Shown: piece by piece, positions 33,756-42,369 of the stretch | Position numbering within the stretch: the stretch's first letter is position 1 | How the letters are laid out: each line of letters starts with the position of its first letter | NCBI RefSeq assembly: GCF_008635795.1 | Contig: NZ_VWRQ01000008.1 | Location: 186,001-250,000 of the forward strand | DNA length: 64,000 nt | Direction of reading: 5' to 3' | Origin: Paenibacillus tepidiphilus | Lineage (GTDB): Bacteria; Bacillota; Bacilli; Paenibacillales; Paenibacillaceae | The notes under the pieces: model-generated | Told to the model about the DNA's origin: nothing | What the model saw: the letters and a program-made list of their open reading frames with translations, nothing else | The model's database searches: none | Position numbers and translations under genes: made by a program

Positions 33756-35410
33756 ATGAGTACTACTCCTTGAAGCTGCTTGACCGGATGGAAGGCCTCT
33801 TCCGCCGGATCGGGGTAGATTACAGAACAATGCGGCTTATTCTGCAGACGAAGCTCACCATGGACGGAAGACGCACACCGACAGTGCTGACCGCCAATCA
33901 GAAAGAGGCAAATACCTCTTCCGGGTCGCCGCTGCGCATGCACTGGATGTACCTGCTGTTCGGGCTCCTGCTGATTCCCTTTGTCATCATCGAGGGCAAT
34001 TATATCTTTTCCATGGGCTTAACCTTCGGCATGCTGATGTTTCTGATCTCCACAACGCTGATCTCCGATTTCTCTTCCGTTATGCTGGATCTGCGGGAGA
34101 AGAACATTCTGCATACGAAGCCGGTGGACAGACGGACGCTGAGTATGGCGAAGAGCATACATATTTTGCTTTACTTGCTCTCCTTGACGCTGACGCTTGC
34201 AGCGCCCTCGCTGCTCGTCTCCCTGTTCAGCCAAGGTGTAATATTCTTTCTGCTGTACGGGATATGCGTGGTGCTGCTGGACTGCTTCATCCTGGTGTTT
34301 ACTGCGCTGTGCTATCTGGCGATTCTGCGGCTGTTCGACGGGGAGAAGCTGAAGGATATTATTAATTACGTGCAAATCGTACTTTCCGTCGGGCTGATGA
34401 TCGGTTATCAGCTGATCTCCCGGCTGGTCAACTTCAGCTTTCTGGATTCGGGGTTTGATCCTGCCTGGTGGTCCTATGCGGTTCCTCCGTTCTGGTTCGC
34501 CTCCTCGTTCGAGCTGCTGATCGGCGGTAACAGCAATCAGGAGACAACCATCCTGTCTCTGCTTGCCTTGGTGGTGCCGCTGCTCTTGCTGGCCACCTAT
34601 ATCCGGCTGATGCCCCTGTTCGAGCGGAGCCTGCAGAAGCTGGCGGCGGAGGAAGCGGGAGGGAAGGACAAAGGGACGCTGGCCCGGACGTTATCCATGC
34701 TCACCTGCCGGAACAAGCAGGAAGCCACGTTCTTCCGGTTCACCTGGTCGATGATGAAGAATGAACGCGACTTCAAGCTGCGCACTTATCCGACTGTCGG
34801 ATTGGTCATGGCGCTGCCCTTTATCTTTATCTTTAATATTGTCCAGAGCGGCGGAATGTCGGAGCTCAAGGGCTCTCCGGGATATTACGGGATGTATGCC
34901 ATCGCGATGCTGATGCTGACGGTTGTCCAGATGCTGCGTTATTCTGCAAGCTATAAGGGTGCCTGGATCTACAAATCGCTGCCGCTGGTGCCCGGAGCTC
35001 TGATCAGCCGCGGTATGCTCAAGGCTGCGGTGCTGCGGCTGCTGTTGCCGGTATTTGCGGCAGAGAGTGTTATTTTCACCGTGCTGTTCGGGACGGAAAT
35101 TATCCCGGAATTGTTCACGATCCTGCTGGCACTGCTGCTGTATTCGGTGATTTGCTGGCGCATGTTCCCGCAGGCGCTGCCGTTTGCCGAGAAATACGAG
35201 CAGGCAAGCCGCAGGGAATTCACCGGCGTTTCCTTTATGATGCTGTTCATTATGCTAGGGATGGGTCTGCTGCACTATTTCGCTGCACAAATCCCATATG
35301 GCGTGCTTGTTTATACGGGGATTTTGGGTGCGGCCAATGTATGGGGCTGGCAGGCTGCATTCGGAGGCAGACCTGCGCGGGGGAAGGATATGCCGGGTGC
35401 GGGGGCCTGA
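33752..35410 (+). CDS. ABC exporter permease
   Basis: 552 residues with about ten to twelve hydrophobic segments in two halves joined by a polar loop (EEAGGKDKGTLARTLS). The GTG start overlaps the ATPase stop (GTGA), with GGTGAGG just before. It is the membrane part of the exporter with the preceding ATPase. No close family with a known substrate was recognised. Confidence 0.82.
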   Translation: MNEYYSLKLLDRMEGLFRRIGVDYRTMRLILQTKLTMDGRRTPTVLTANQKEANTSSGSPLRMHWMYLLFGLLLIPFVIIEGNYIFSMGLTFGMLMFLISTTLISDFSSVMLDLREKNILHTKPVDRRTLSMAKSIHILLYLLSLTLTLAAPSLLVSLFSQGVIFFLLYGICVVLLDCFILVFTALCYLAILRLFDGEKLKDIINYVQIVLSVGLMIGYQLISRLVNFSFLDSGFDPAWWSYAVPPFWFASSFELLIGGNSNQETTILSLLALVVPLLLLATYIRLMPLFERSLQKLAAEEAGGKDKGTLARTLSMLTCRNKQEATFFRFTWSMMKNERDFKLRTYPTVGLVMALPFIFIFNIVQSGGMSELKGSPGYYGMYAIAMLMLTVVQMLRYSASYKGAWIYKSLPLVPGALISRGMLKAAVLRLLLPVFAAESVIFTVLFGTEIIPELFTILLALLLYSVICWRMFPQALPFAEKYEQASRREFTGVSFMMLFIMLGMGLLHYFAAQIPYGVLVYTGILGAANVWGWQAAFGGRPARGKDMPGAGA

Positions 35411-35478
35411 GATTACATCAAATATGGACATTTTATGCCCGGGCTTAAAAAAGGGTGCAAGTTCCAGTATTTACTTAG

Positions 35479-35536
35479 ACTTTAGGCCCAATAAAAGGTA
35501 AAATACACCTAAAGTTATTCTTATAAAAGTTATTCT
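35479..35536. repeat. Inverted and direct repeats upstream of the MHYT gene
   Basis: ACTTTAGG (35479-35486) and CCTAAAGT (35508-35515) are perfect inverted arms with a 21-nt loop. AAAGTTATTCT occurs twice in direct order (35511-35521 and 35526-35536). There is no T-tract after the stem. The region could hold regulatory sites for the MHYT gene or the end of the ABC operon; the use is unknown. Confidence 0.4.
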
Positions 35537-35652
35537 CAGGATCATCTACTATATCTTATTTTACTCTTCCGTTTATCTGATATTCGTATAACGATTTATA
35601 CATGAAAGTGCCCTGCGCGATAATGATAATTTAACCGGTGAAGAGGTCAACT

Positions 35653-37662
35653 ATGGATCAAATGGGAATCCACTATAACGTTTGGATTGTGTTGCTATCA
35701 TTTGCGCTTACGGCCACGGCTGCCTATTCAGCGCTGAATCTGATTTCACAGGTTTCCCATTCTGCGGGCAGAATCCGCCGGCTGTGGCTGTTGTCCGGAG
35801 CCTGTGTGCTGGGCAGCGGCATATGGGCCATGCACTTCGTTGGCATTATGGCCGGCCGGATGCCGGTTAATATCGGCTATCATCCGGGTACCGCGCTGCT
35901 GTCGCTGCTGCTCATCATGCTTGCCAGCCTGGTCTCGCTGGGGCTTGCCGTCCATCCCCGCCAGGGAATGCGGCAGCTGCTTGCAGGCGGTCTCGTGCTC
36001 GGCGGCGGAATCTCCGCCATGCATTATGTCGGGATGTCCTCGCTGGAAGCGTCGGGGACGATCCGTTATGAGGTGCCCGCACAGGTGTTGTCGGTTATGA
36101 TCGCCATCACGGCTTCTTACATCGCTATCTTTTTGTTCCGCAAATTCCGTGATCAGGCCGGCTTCAGCCGCTGGAAGCTGTATTCGGCGTTATTTATCGG
36201 CCTCGCGGTGACGGGTACGCATTACACCAGCCTGAGAACGAGCACCATGATCTATGACGGGTGGATTGGCAATGCGCCTTATCTGATCAATACGGATGTT
36301 ATTTTGTTGACCGGGGTGTCGTTTGTTACCTTGTTTATGCTGGCCATTTCCGGCGGGGCGGTATTCCTGGACCGGCATGTGCTGGAGCGGATGGCCTTTC
36401 ATGATCCGTTGACCGATTTGCCGAACCGTCACGGGTTAGAGCGGTACTTTCAGAATGATTTTTTGATTCAATCCTCGGGCGCGGTATTCTTTGTAGATCT
36501 GGACCGCTTTAAATCAATTAACGATACGCTGGGCCATGATGTCGGGGATTTACTGCTGCGAGAGGTTGCCGGGCGCTTAAACGGCGGAATCGTGAAACGG
36601 GGCAAGGTGTTCCGTCTGGGCGGAGATGAGTTCCTGATTGCGTTACCCGACTGCGCGGCTGAGGAAGCCGAGGAATTCGCGCAGCTCGTCCTGCGCGAGA
36701 TCAAGAAGCCGTACAGCATCCAGGGCAACGACTTATACATAACTGCCAGCATCGGCATCAGCATGACGCCGACACACGGTACGGACCGCTCGGCGCTGAT
36801 GAAGGCGGCCGACACTGCGCTCTATACCTCCAAGGACTCCGGGAAGAACAAGTTCAGCATGTTCGATCAAGAGATGAACAATCATCAAGTCCGGCGGATG
36901 TCGCTGGAGAAGGACCTGCGCAAGGCGCTGGCCCGTTCGGAGTTCATGGTGGTATACCAGCCGAAATGGGATTCGCTGATGAATGTCACCGTCGGGCTGG
37001 AGGCGCTGCTACGCTGGCGCCATCCGGAGCATGGCATGGTATCGCCGGCGGAGTTCATCCCGATTGCCGAAGAGACCGGCATGATTGTCCCGATCACGTA
37101 CTGGATGCTGCATGAGGTGTGCGGACAGAATATGCTGTGGCACAAGGCCAATGTGGCCAATGTAGCTGTCTCCATCAATATGTCGGCCCGGATGTTCGAC
37201 GGCGGCGGCCTGTACGATGTCGTGGAAGAGGCGCTGACGCGTTCCGGCCTGGCGGCCCATTATCTGGAGCTGGAGATTACAGAGTCCATCGCGATGAATA
37301 ATATGGAGGAGACGGTGGCCCAGCTTTCCAAGCTGCGCAGTCTGGGTGTGAGGGTGTCACTCGATGATTTCGGCACCGGCTTCTCCTCGCTGGGCAATCT
37401 CGATGAAATTCCGGTCAATACGCTAAAGATTGACCAGGTGTTCATCCGCAAGAGCAAGATGCATTCCAAGAAAGCTATTATCAGCAATATTATCGCGATC
37501 GCCAGCAATCTGAATATGGAGGTTGTCGCCGAGGGCGTCGAGACGACGGAGCAGATTGAGCTTCTGCAGTCACTCGGCTGCCGCGTAATGCAAGGCTATT
37601 ATTATGGACGCCCGATGCCGGTCAATGAGCTTGGCCAGTGGTTCGTCCAGAATACGGCGTGA
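35653..37662 (+). CDS. MHYT-GGDEF-EAL protein
   Basis: 669 residues. The MHYT sensor has seven helices with the repeated marks WAMHFVG, SAMHYVG and TGTHYTS, thought to bind copper and sense oxygen, CO or NO. GGDEF (RLGGDEFLIALPDC) and EAL (GLEALLRWRHPEHG) domains follow, with DDFGTGFSSLGNL and AEGVETTEQ. No I-site is seen before GGDEF. GAAGAGG lies before the ATG at 35653; the frame opens at a GTG at 35638. A bidirectional terminator follows. Confidence 0.92.
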   Translation: MDQMGIHYNVWIVLLSFALTATAAYSALNLISQVSHSAGRIRRLWLLSGACVLGSGIWAMHFVGIMAGRMPVNIGYHPGTALLSLLLIMLASLVSLGLAVHPRQGMRQLLAGGLVLGGGISAMHYVGMSSLEASGTIRYEVPAQVLSVMIAITASYIAIFLFRKFRDQAGFSRWKLYSALFIGLAVTGTHYTSLRTSTMIYDGWIGNAPYLINTDVILLTGVSFVTLFMLAISGGAVFLDRHVLERMAFHDPLTDLPNRHGLERYFQNDFLIQSSGAVFFVDLDRFKSINDTLGHDVGDLLLREVAGRLNGGIVKRGKVFRLGGDEFLIALPDCAAEEAEEFAQLVLREIKKPYSIQGNDLYITASIGISMTPTHGTDRSALMKAADTALYTSKDSGKNKFSMFDQEMNNHQVRRMSLEKDLRKALARSEFMVVYQPKWDSLMNVTVGLEALLRWRHPEHGMVSPAEFIPIAEETGMIVPITYWMLHEVCGQNMLWHKANVANVAVSINMSARMFDGGGLYDVVEEALTRSGLAAHYLELEITESIAMNNMEETVAQLSKLRSLGVRVSLDDFGTGFSSLGNLDEIPVNTLKIDQVFIRKSKMHSKKAIISNIIAIASNLNMEVVAEGVETTEQIELLQSLGCRVMQGYYYGRPMPVNELGQWFVQNTA

Positions 37663-37685
37663 AGCCTTAGCTCCTCCCGTTGAAG

Positions 37686-37731
37686 CAACAAAAAGCAGCA
37701 AGTCCCTATCCGGACCTGCTGCTTTTTGTTG
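37686..37731. terminator. Bidirectional terminator between the MHYT and chemoreceptor genes
   Basis: CAACAAAAAGCAGCA and TGCTGCTTTTTGTTG are perfect outer arms, with GTCC/GGAC inside. Runs of A before and T after serve both strands, between convergent genes. Confidence 0.9.
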
Positions 37732-37749
37732 TCTATACCGCTACACCTG

Positions 37750-39474
37750 CTAGACCTTGAAGTTCTCTACCAGCACCTGCAGCTTCTCGGCCAGCGAGGA
37801 GAGGAAGGCGGCAGAGGCTTCCACTTCCTGCATGGCGGCCAGCTGCTGCTGCGAGGAGGCGGATAAGGTCTCGGCGCCCTCGGCCGTCTGGTTAGATACA
37901 GAGACAGTGCTCTGGATCGCTTCGACCAGACCGGCGGCGATCAATGCGAGCTCGCGGACCGTCTCGGAGATCTGACGGCTGCGGTCTGACATATCCGAGA
38001 CGGAATGTTCAATCTCGGCAAAGGATTGTCCGGCCGATACGATCAGCTCCTTACCCTGGCGGACTTCCTCTGTCGAGCGCTTCATCGTGTGACCGGCCAG
38101 CTCCATCTGCGTGACGATCAGGGTGACCAACTGGCCGATCTGGGCGGCAGACTTGGCCGAGCGTTCCGCCAGCTTGCGTACGGAGTTCGCGACGACAGCG
38201 AAGCCGCGGCCTTCCTCTCCGGCGCGCGCTGCTTCAATAGCGGCGTTCAGCGCCAGCAGGTTCGTCTCTTCGGCGATGCCGGCAATGACGCTGACGATGC
38301 TCTCGATTTCCTTGGAATGGCTCCCCAGCGTCTCAATATTAGCTGACAGGTCGGAGATGCTGCTGTCCACGATCTGCATCTGTTCAACGGTGGAATTCAT
38401 CGACTCCCGTCCACCGCGGGCCTTGAGTGCATTGTGCTCGGCATTGCTCATGGCGCTATCCGCATTGTCGGCAATTTCGGAGATGAAATGGGACATGTTC
38501 TGCACAGCCTTATAGCTGCCTTCGAGATTCTCCAGCTGTGAGCGTGCTCCATCGGCCAGTTCAATCGTGACATTGACGCTATGCTCGCCGGCACGGTTGG
38601 TTTCCTGTGCGCTGGCGGACAATTGCTGGGAAGAGGAAGCCACCAGCATGGAGGTGTCGTTGACCTGGGTGATCAAATTGCGCAAATTCTGCGTCATGTC
38701 GTTGAAATCGCCGGATAAGGTGCCGATCTCATCCTTGCTCTTGAAGAGCAGCGGCTCGCGGGTCAGATCGCCCTTGGCTACATGGTTGACGGAAGCAGAC
38801 AGCTTCGTGAGCGGGCTGACCATACGGCGGATCAGCAGATAGGCCGCCAGAATCGCGACAACCAGGATGGAGCCGCTGATGATGAGCGGCTGCAGAAGAA
38901 TCTCCATGGTCCGCTCCTGGATCAGGGGACCGTCAAAATTAATGGCCATCAAAGCGACGATCGGTTTGGTGGGGTCATGATCCTGATATATAGGGCCGTA
39001 GCCGGTTTTGAGTGAGACATTATCGTATGTATAAACTTTGGAGTATGCGGAATGCTGCATCTTGGAATGCGCTTCAGCCGAATGCTGCACGTCAGCGAGC
39101 TTTGCTTTGTCTTCCTCAGCGAAATAGAATTTGTCGCCGGCTTTATAGCCTCTGGCTTTGAGGTTTGCATCTGCGGCGAGGATCGTGCCGTCCAGAGAGA
39201 GGATGAAGGCTTCCTTGAATATCGGTTTATGGTCAGTAATCCAGCCTATCCGGTCTTCAATGGCAGTGACGTTGCTGCCATCCCCCGCGACCAGCGCCGC
39301 GATGTCGGCAGGATCGATAAGCCCGGTTGTTATGTTGGCGCAGCCTACCAATTCTATGCCGGCCGCTTCGTCCACCTGCTTGAATGCAGCGCGGTACCCG
39401 AAGAAACCGATGGATGAACCGACCAGCAGCAGCACGCTGAGCATCATCCAAGTTAATTTTGTTGCCAATTTCAT
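37750..39474 (-). CDS. Methyl-accepting chemotaxis protein
   Basis: 574 residues. Two membrane helices (about 5-25; IISGSILVVAILAAYLLIRR near 205) flank an extracellular sensor of the Cache type (about 30-200, with GWITDHKPIFKEAFIL). HAMP follows, then the signalling domain with the hairpin tip VIAGIAEETNLLALNAAIEAARAGE. It has no CheB/CheR pentapeptide at the end. GGTGGT lies seven bases before the ATG at 39474, preferred over 39489. The ligand is not known. Confidence 0.92.
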   Translation of the reverse strand: MKLATKLTWMMLSVLLLVGSSIGFFGYRAAFKQVDEAAGIELVGCANITTGLIDPADIAALVAGDGSNVTAIEDRIGWITDHKPIFKEAFILSLDGTILAADANLKARGYKAGDKFYFAEEDKAKLADVQHSAEAHSKMQHSAYSKVYTYDNVSLKTGYGPIYQDHDPTKPIVALMAINFDGPLIQERTMEILLQPLIISGSILVVAILAAYLLIRRMVSPLTKLSASVNHVAKGDLTREPLLFKSKDEIGTLSGDFNDMTQNLRNLITQVNDTSMLVASSSQQLSASAQETNRAGEHSVNVTIELADGARSQLENLEGSYKAVQNMSHFISEIADNADSAMSNAEHNALKARGGRESMNSTVEQMQIVDSSISDLSANIETLGSHSKEIESIVSVIAGIAEETNLLALNAAIEAARAGEEGRGFAVVANSVRKLAERSAKSAAQIGQLVTLIVTQMELAGHTMKRSTEEVRQGKELIVSAGQSFAEIEHSVSDMSDRSRQISETVRELALIAAGLVEAIQSTVSVSNQTAEGAETLSASSQQQLAAMQEVEASAAFLSSLAEKLQVLVENFKV

Positions 39475-39511
39475 GATTTGCACCACCAACCCTGACTGAA
39501 TATTATTATTA

Positions 39512-39530
39512 AGTGATATCCATTATCACT
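39512..39530. promoter_or_regulatory. Inverted repeat between the chemoreceptor and MarR genes
   Basis: AGTGATA and TATCACT flank TCCAT: perfect seven-base arms, 38 bp upstream of the chemoreceptor start and about 200 bp upstream of the MarR gene. It is a candidate operator for either gene. Confidence 0.4.
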
Positions 39531-39726
39531 CACGTCTTCGATTATAGCGCATCCCCGGTTTGGCGCAGAGACCCCATAACTCTGATTTTGTGTCGAAAAA
39601 TGCAAGTTTTTTCTAATTGGATATGCTATGTACAATCTTTCACGGACAAACCGGACAAAAGCATTGAACCGGGGCATACCGTAATGGTACGCTTGAACCA
39701 GGATAAACGGATTGGAGCTGAACCGA

Positions 39727-40158
39727 ATGTCGCAACATATTGATCCGTTGGTAGAGCAGCTGGGGCTGTCCATGTGGAGAGTGCAGCGCAAAATTTCCTC
39801 TCAGATGTCCCTGCCACAGGAAATCGGAGTTACCGTGCCGCAATTCGGTCTGCTGCGCATGATAGCGCAGGAGAAGAATGCGCGTGTTATACAATTGGCC
39901 GAGAAGATGGAGGTCAAATCCAGTGCAGTCACCGTCATGCTGGACCGTTTGGAGCTGCTGGGCCTGTGCAAGCGCGAGCCGGATGTGCAGGACCGCCGGG
40001 CTGTAATCGTATCCATTACTCCGGAGGGAAGGGCCGCTCTCGATGAAGCCAACCGCCGGTCGATGCTGCTGCTCTCCGAGCATCTGGCCATCCTCAACCC
40101 GCAGGAGCTGCAGATCTTCGCCGAGTACTACCTGATGCTGGAGAAGCAGGAGCGGTAA
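39727..40158 (+). CDS. MarR-family transcriptional regulator
   Basis: 143 residues with a winged helix (ARVIQLAEKMEVKSSAVTVMLDRLELLGL, split as seen) and the wing REPDVQDRRAVIVSIT. GGAG lies nine bases before the ATG at 39727; the frame opens at a TTG at 39712. It is convergent with the LTA synthase gene and divergent from the chemoreceptor. The target is not known. Confidence 0.88.
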   Translation: MSQHIDPLVEQLGLSMWRVQRKISSQMSLPQEIGVTVPQFGLLRMIAQEKNARVIQLAEKMEVKSSAVTVMLDRLELLGLCKREPDVQDRRAVIVSITPEGRAALDEANRRSMLLLSEHLAILNPQELQIFAEYYLMLEKQER

Positions 40159-40188
40159 AGGTATCCGGGCTATAAGCTCCTGTATTAT

Positions 40189-40226
40189 GCAAACAGCCAC
40201 GCCCTTATGAAGGGCGTGGCTGTTTG
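40189..40226. terminator. Bidirectional terminator between the MarR and LTA synthase genes
   Basis: CAAACAGCCACGCCC pairs with GGGCGTGGCTGTTTG around TTATGAA. The flanks provide T-rich ends on both strands. Confidence 0.88.
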
Positions 40227-40244
40227 TTGCTATAGACTGTTGTG

Positions 40245-42119
40245 TTATTCCGCGGCTTGCGCTCCGGGGTCTTTATCCGGCAGCTGGCTCACGTAACTGT
40301 CGGAGAGCTGGCGCAGCCGCAGCGCGCGGTTGTATTCATCTTCAGTACCGGCAGGCGTCTTGCCGCCTTCGGCCAAATTGTATTGTGTATTGTCTTCAAA
40401 GCTGTTGCCGGGAATCAGGAGGCCGGAGCTGGCAATAAACGAGCCTGTCGGCAGGTAATAGCGCTGCGGCAGCAGGTTGTAGCTCTGGCTCAGCAGGTCC
40501 TGGCCGAAATGAATCTGGCCGTCCAGCGAAATGCCAAGGAGACTGGCTGCAGTCGGCATGATATCGACCTCGCCGCCCACCTGCTCCAGCGTCTGCGGCT
40601 GCAGAGCGCCTTCGGCATGAATCATCAGCGGAATATTCAGCATATGGGCGTATTCGTAATCATGCCCGTAAATTTCCGTCATCAGTTCTTTGTCGTCATG
40701 GTCCAGGGAGTAAATTGGCAATCCCATATGGTCACCGTATACCATGATCAGGCTGTTGTCGAGGATTCCGTTCGCTTTAAGCTCATCCATGAACTGGCCG
40801 AAGGCATAGTCGGCATAATTCTGGGAACGGATATAGTCGCCGACAAAGGTGCCCTCATACCGCTCCGGCAGCTTCATATGATGCTTCTCGGAAGGGATCG
40901 TGAACGGATGATGTGCGGACATGGAAATGACCTGTGCATAAAAGGGCTGTCCGCTGTCATTCATTTCTTTCAGCTTGTCGGCTGTCTTGCGGTATAGCAC
41001 CTCATCGGATGCACCGAAGAAGAAGTTATCTTCATCGCCGAAAAATTCATGGTCGTAATAATGATCCCAGCCAAGAGCGCTGTAGAGCTCGCCGCGGTTC
41101 CAGAACTCGACTACATTCGTATGGAAGGTGGCGCTCTGGTATCCGTGCTCTTTCAGCAGACGTGGCAGACTCGGCAGCTCTTTATCCACATAAGCCATCG
41201 TGGCTGCGCCTTGAGGCGGGATATAGAAGGATGAGTTCACGACGAACTCGGCATCCGAGGTGTTGCCTTGACCGACCATCTGATAGAAGTTGGGGAAGTA
41301 CAGGCTGTCCCCCATTAAGCGGTTCAGATTAGGCGTAACCTCATGCCCGTCTACGTCCAGTCCCAGGAGGAAGCTCTGAAACGACTCCAGCTGGATAATA
41401 ATCAGGTTCTTGCCTTTAGCCGCCCCGGCATAAGGCGAAACGGCATTCTTATCGATGCCCTTGAGATCATTGATGACGTCCTGGGTAATTTCGCTGGCTT
41501 CGACCAGCTCCGGTTTGTCTTGAGCAAAGATCGTATAAGCCTCATAATTAAGGATACCCATTTCCTGGGCCTTCTTGATTTCGTTCATGCTGGCCTTGTT
41601 GGGCAGAATGTTGAACAGACAGAGCGCCAGGGATACTGCGAACAGGACAGGGTAGAACCAGGCTTTGTTGATGCGGTTGATGTTCTCCTTCTTATACATG
41701 CGTCCCTTCTTATTGAAGAAGAAAAAGATGCCCAGGATGACAACATCGGCGAAGATCAGCAGATAATACGGGTCCATCAGCGAGAAAACGCTGTTCTTCA
41801 CCGCAGTCACCTGATTGACCTGCTCGGCCGCATGGTAAGTTACGATAACGCCGTAATATTTGAAGTACATAATGGCGGCGAAAAAGATGCCGGTCAGCAC
41901 CAGATTGACAGTCATGTAATAACCGAGCTTGCGCTTCGACGCGAAGCGTTCAATGAGGCAGAACAGCGCCCAGACGAAGGGAAGCTCCGTCAGTACGGCT
42001 TTCCAGGGCAGCCAGTCTCCGAAGATTACGCCCCAGGCCAGGAAGCTCTTAAGGACAAAGATCAGCGATAAGTACACGAACGGCTTCTTCAGCCATTGCT
42101 TGATCGTTTGGGATGACAC
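40245..42119 (-). CDS. Lipoteichoic acid synthase-type protein (LtaS family)
   Basis: 624 residues. Five membrane helices in the first 190 residues are followed by an extracellular sulfatase-fold domain. The catalytic threonine T287 lies in MVGQGNTSDAEF and metal ligands in LIIIQLESFQ (E) and YGDHMGLP (D, H), as in LtaS. It polymerises glycerol phosphate on a glycolipid anchor. The start is GTG at 42119, five bases after AAGGGG; the frame extends to 42179. Paenibacillus genomes often have several copies, so primase or stress roles are possible. Confidence 0.9.
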   Translation of the reverse strand: MSSQTIKQWLKKPFVYLSLIFVLKSFLAWGVIFGDWLPWKAVLTELPFVWALFCLIERFASKRKLGYYMTVNLVLTGIFFAAIMYFKYYGVIVTYHAAEQVNQVTAVKNSVFSLMDPYYLLIFADVVILGIFFFFNKKGRMYKKENINRINKAWFYPVLFAVSLALCLFNILPNKASMNEIKKAQEMGILNYEAYTIFAQDKPELVEASEITQDVINDLKGIDKNAVSPYAGAAKGKNLIIIQLESFQSFLLGLDVDGHEVTPNLNRLMGDSLYFPNFYQMVGQGNTSDAEFVVNSSFYIPPQGAATMAYVDKELPSLPRLLKEHGYQSATFHTNVVEFWNRGELYSALGWDHYYDHEFFGDEDNFFFGASDEVLYRKTADKLKEMNDSGQPFYAQVISMSAHHPFTIPSEKHHMKLPERYEGTFVGDYIRSQNYADYAFGQFMDELKANGILDNSLIMVYGDHMGLPIYSLDHDDKELMTEIYGHDYEYAHMLNIPLMIHAEGALQPQTLEQVGGEVDIMPTAASLLGISLDGQIHFGQDLLSQSYNLLPQRYYLPTGSFIASSGLLIPGNSFEDNTQYNLAEGGKTPAGTEDEYNRALRLRQLSDSYVSQLPDKDPGAQAAE

Positions 42120-42369
42120 AATTTCCCCTTCTTTCTCTTTAATAAAATGCCGCCCTCCCGGAAGTGGGAATGACGCCAATAAGGCAAATAAATTCCATCT
42201 TAATAGACCTTATTATGCAGTGCTGGCTATTGAATGTCAAAAAACAGAAATAGCGTATCCGCGCCGGGACGGGAGCAAGGGCAACGATAAATGAGTGAAG
42301 ATAAAGTTATAAGGGGAAGACGCCCCGATTCCGGGAGTTACGCGCTGAAACGGCTGACCGGAAGTATAA

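Noticed and set aside
35430..35460. GCCCGGGC hairpin after the ABC permease as terminator
   Set aside because: The stem is only four base pairs and the following tract is A-rich and not T-rich.
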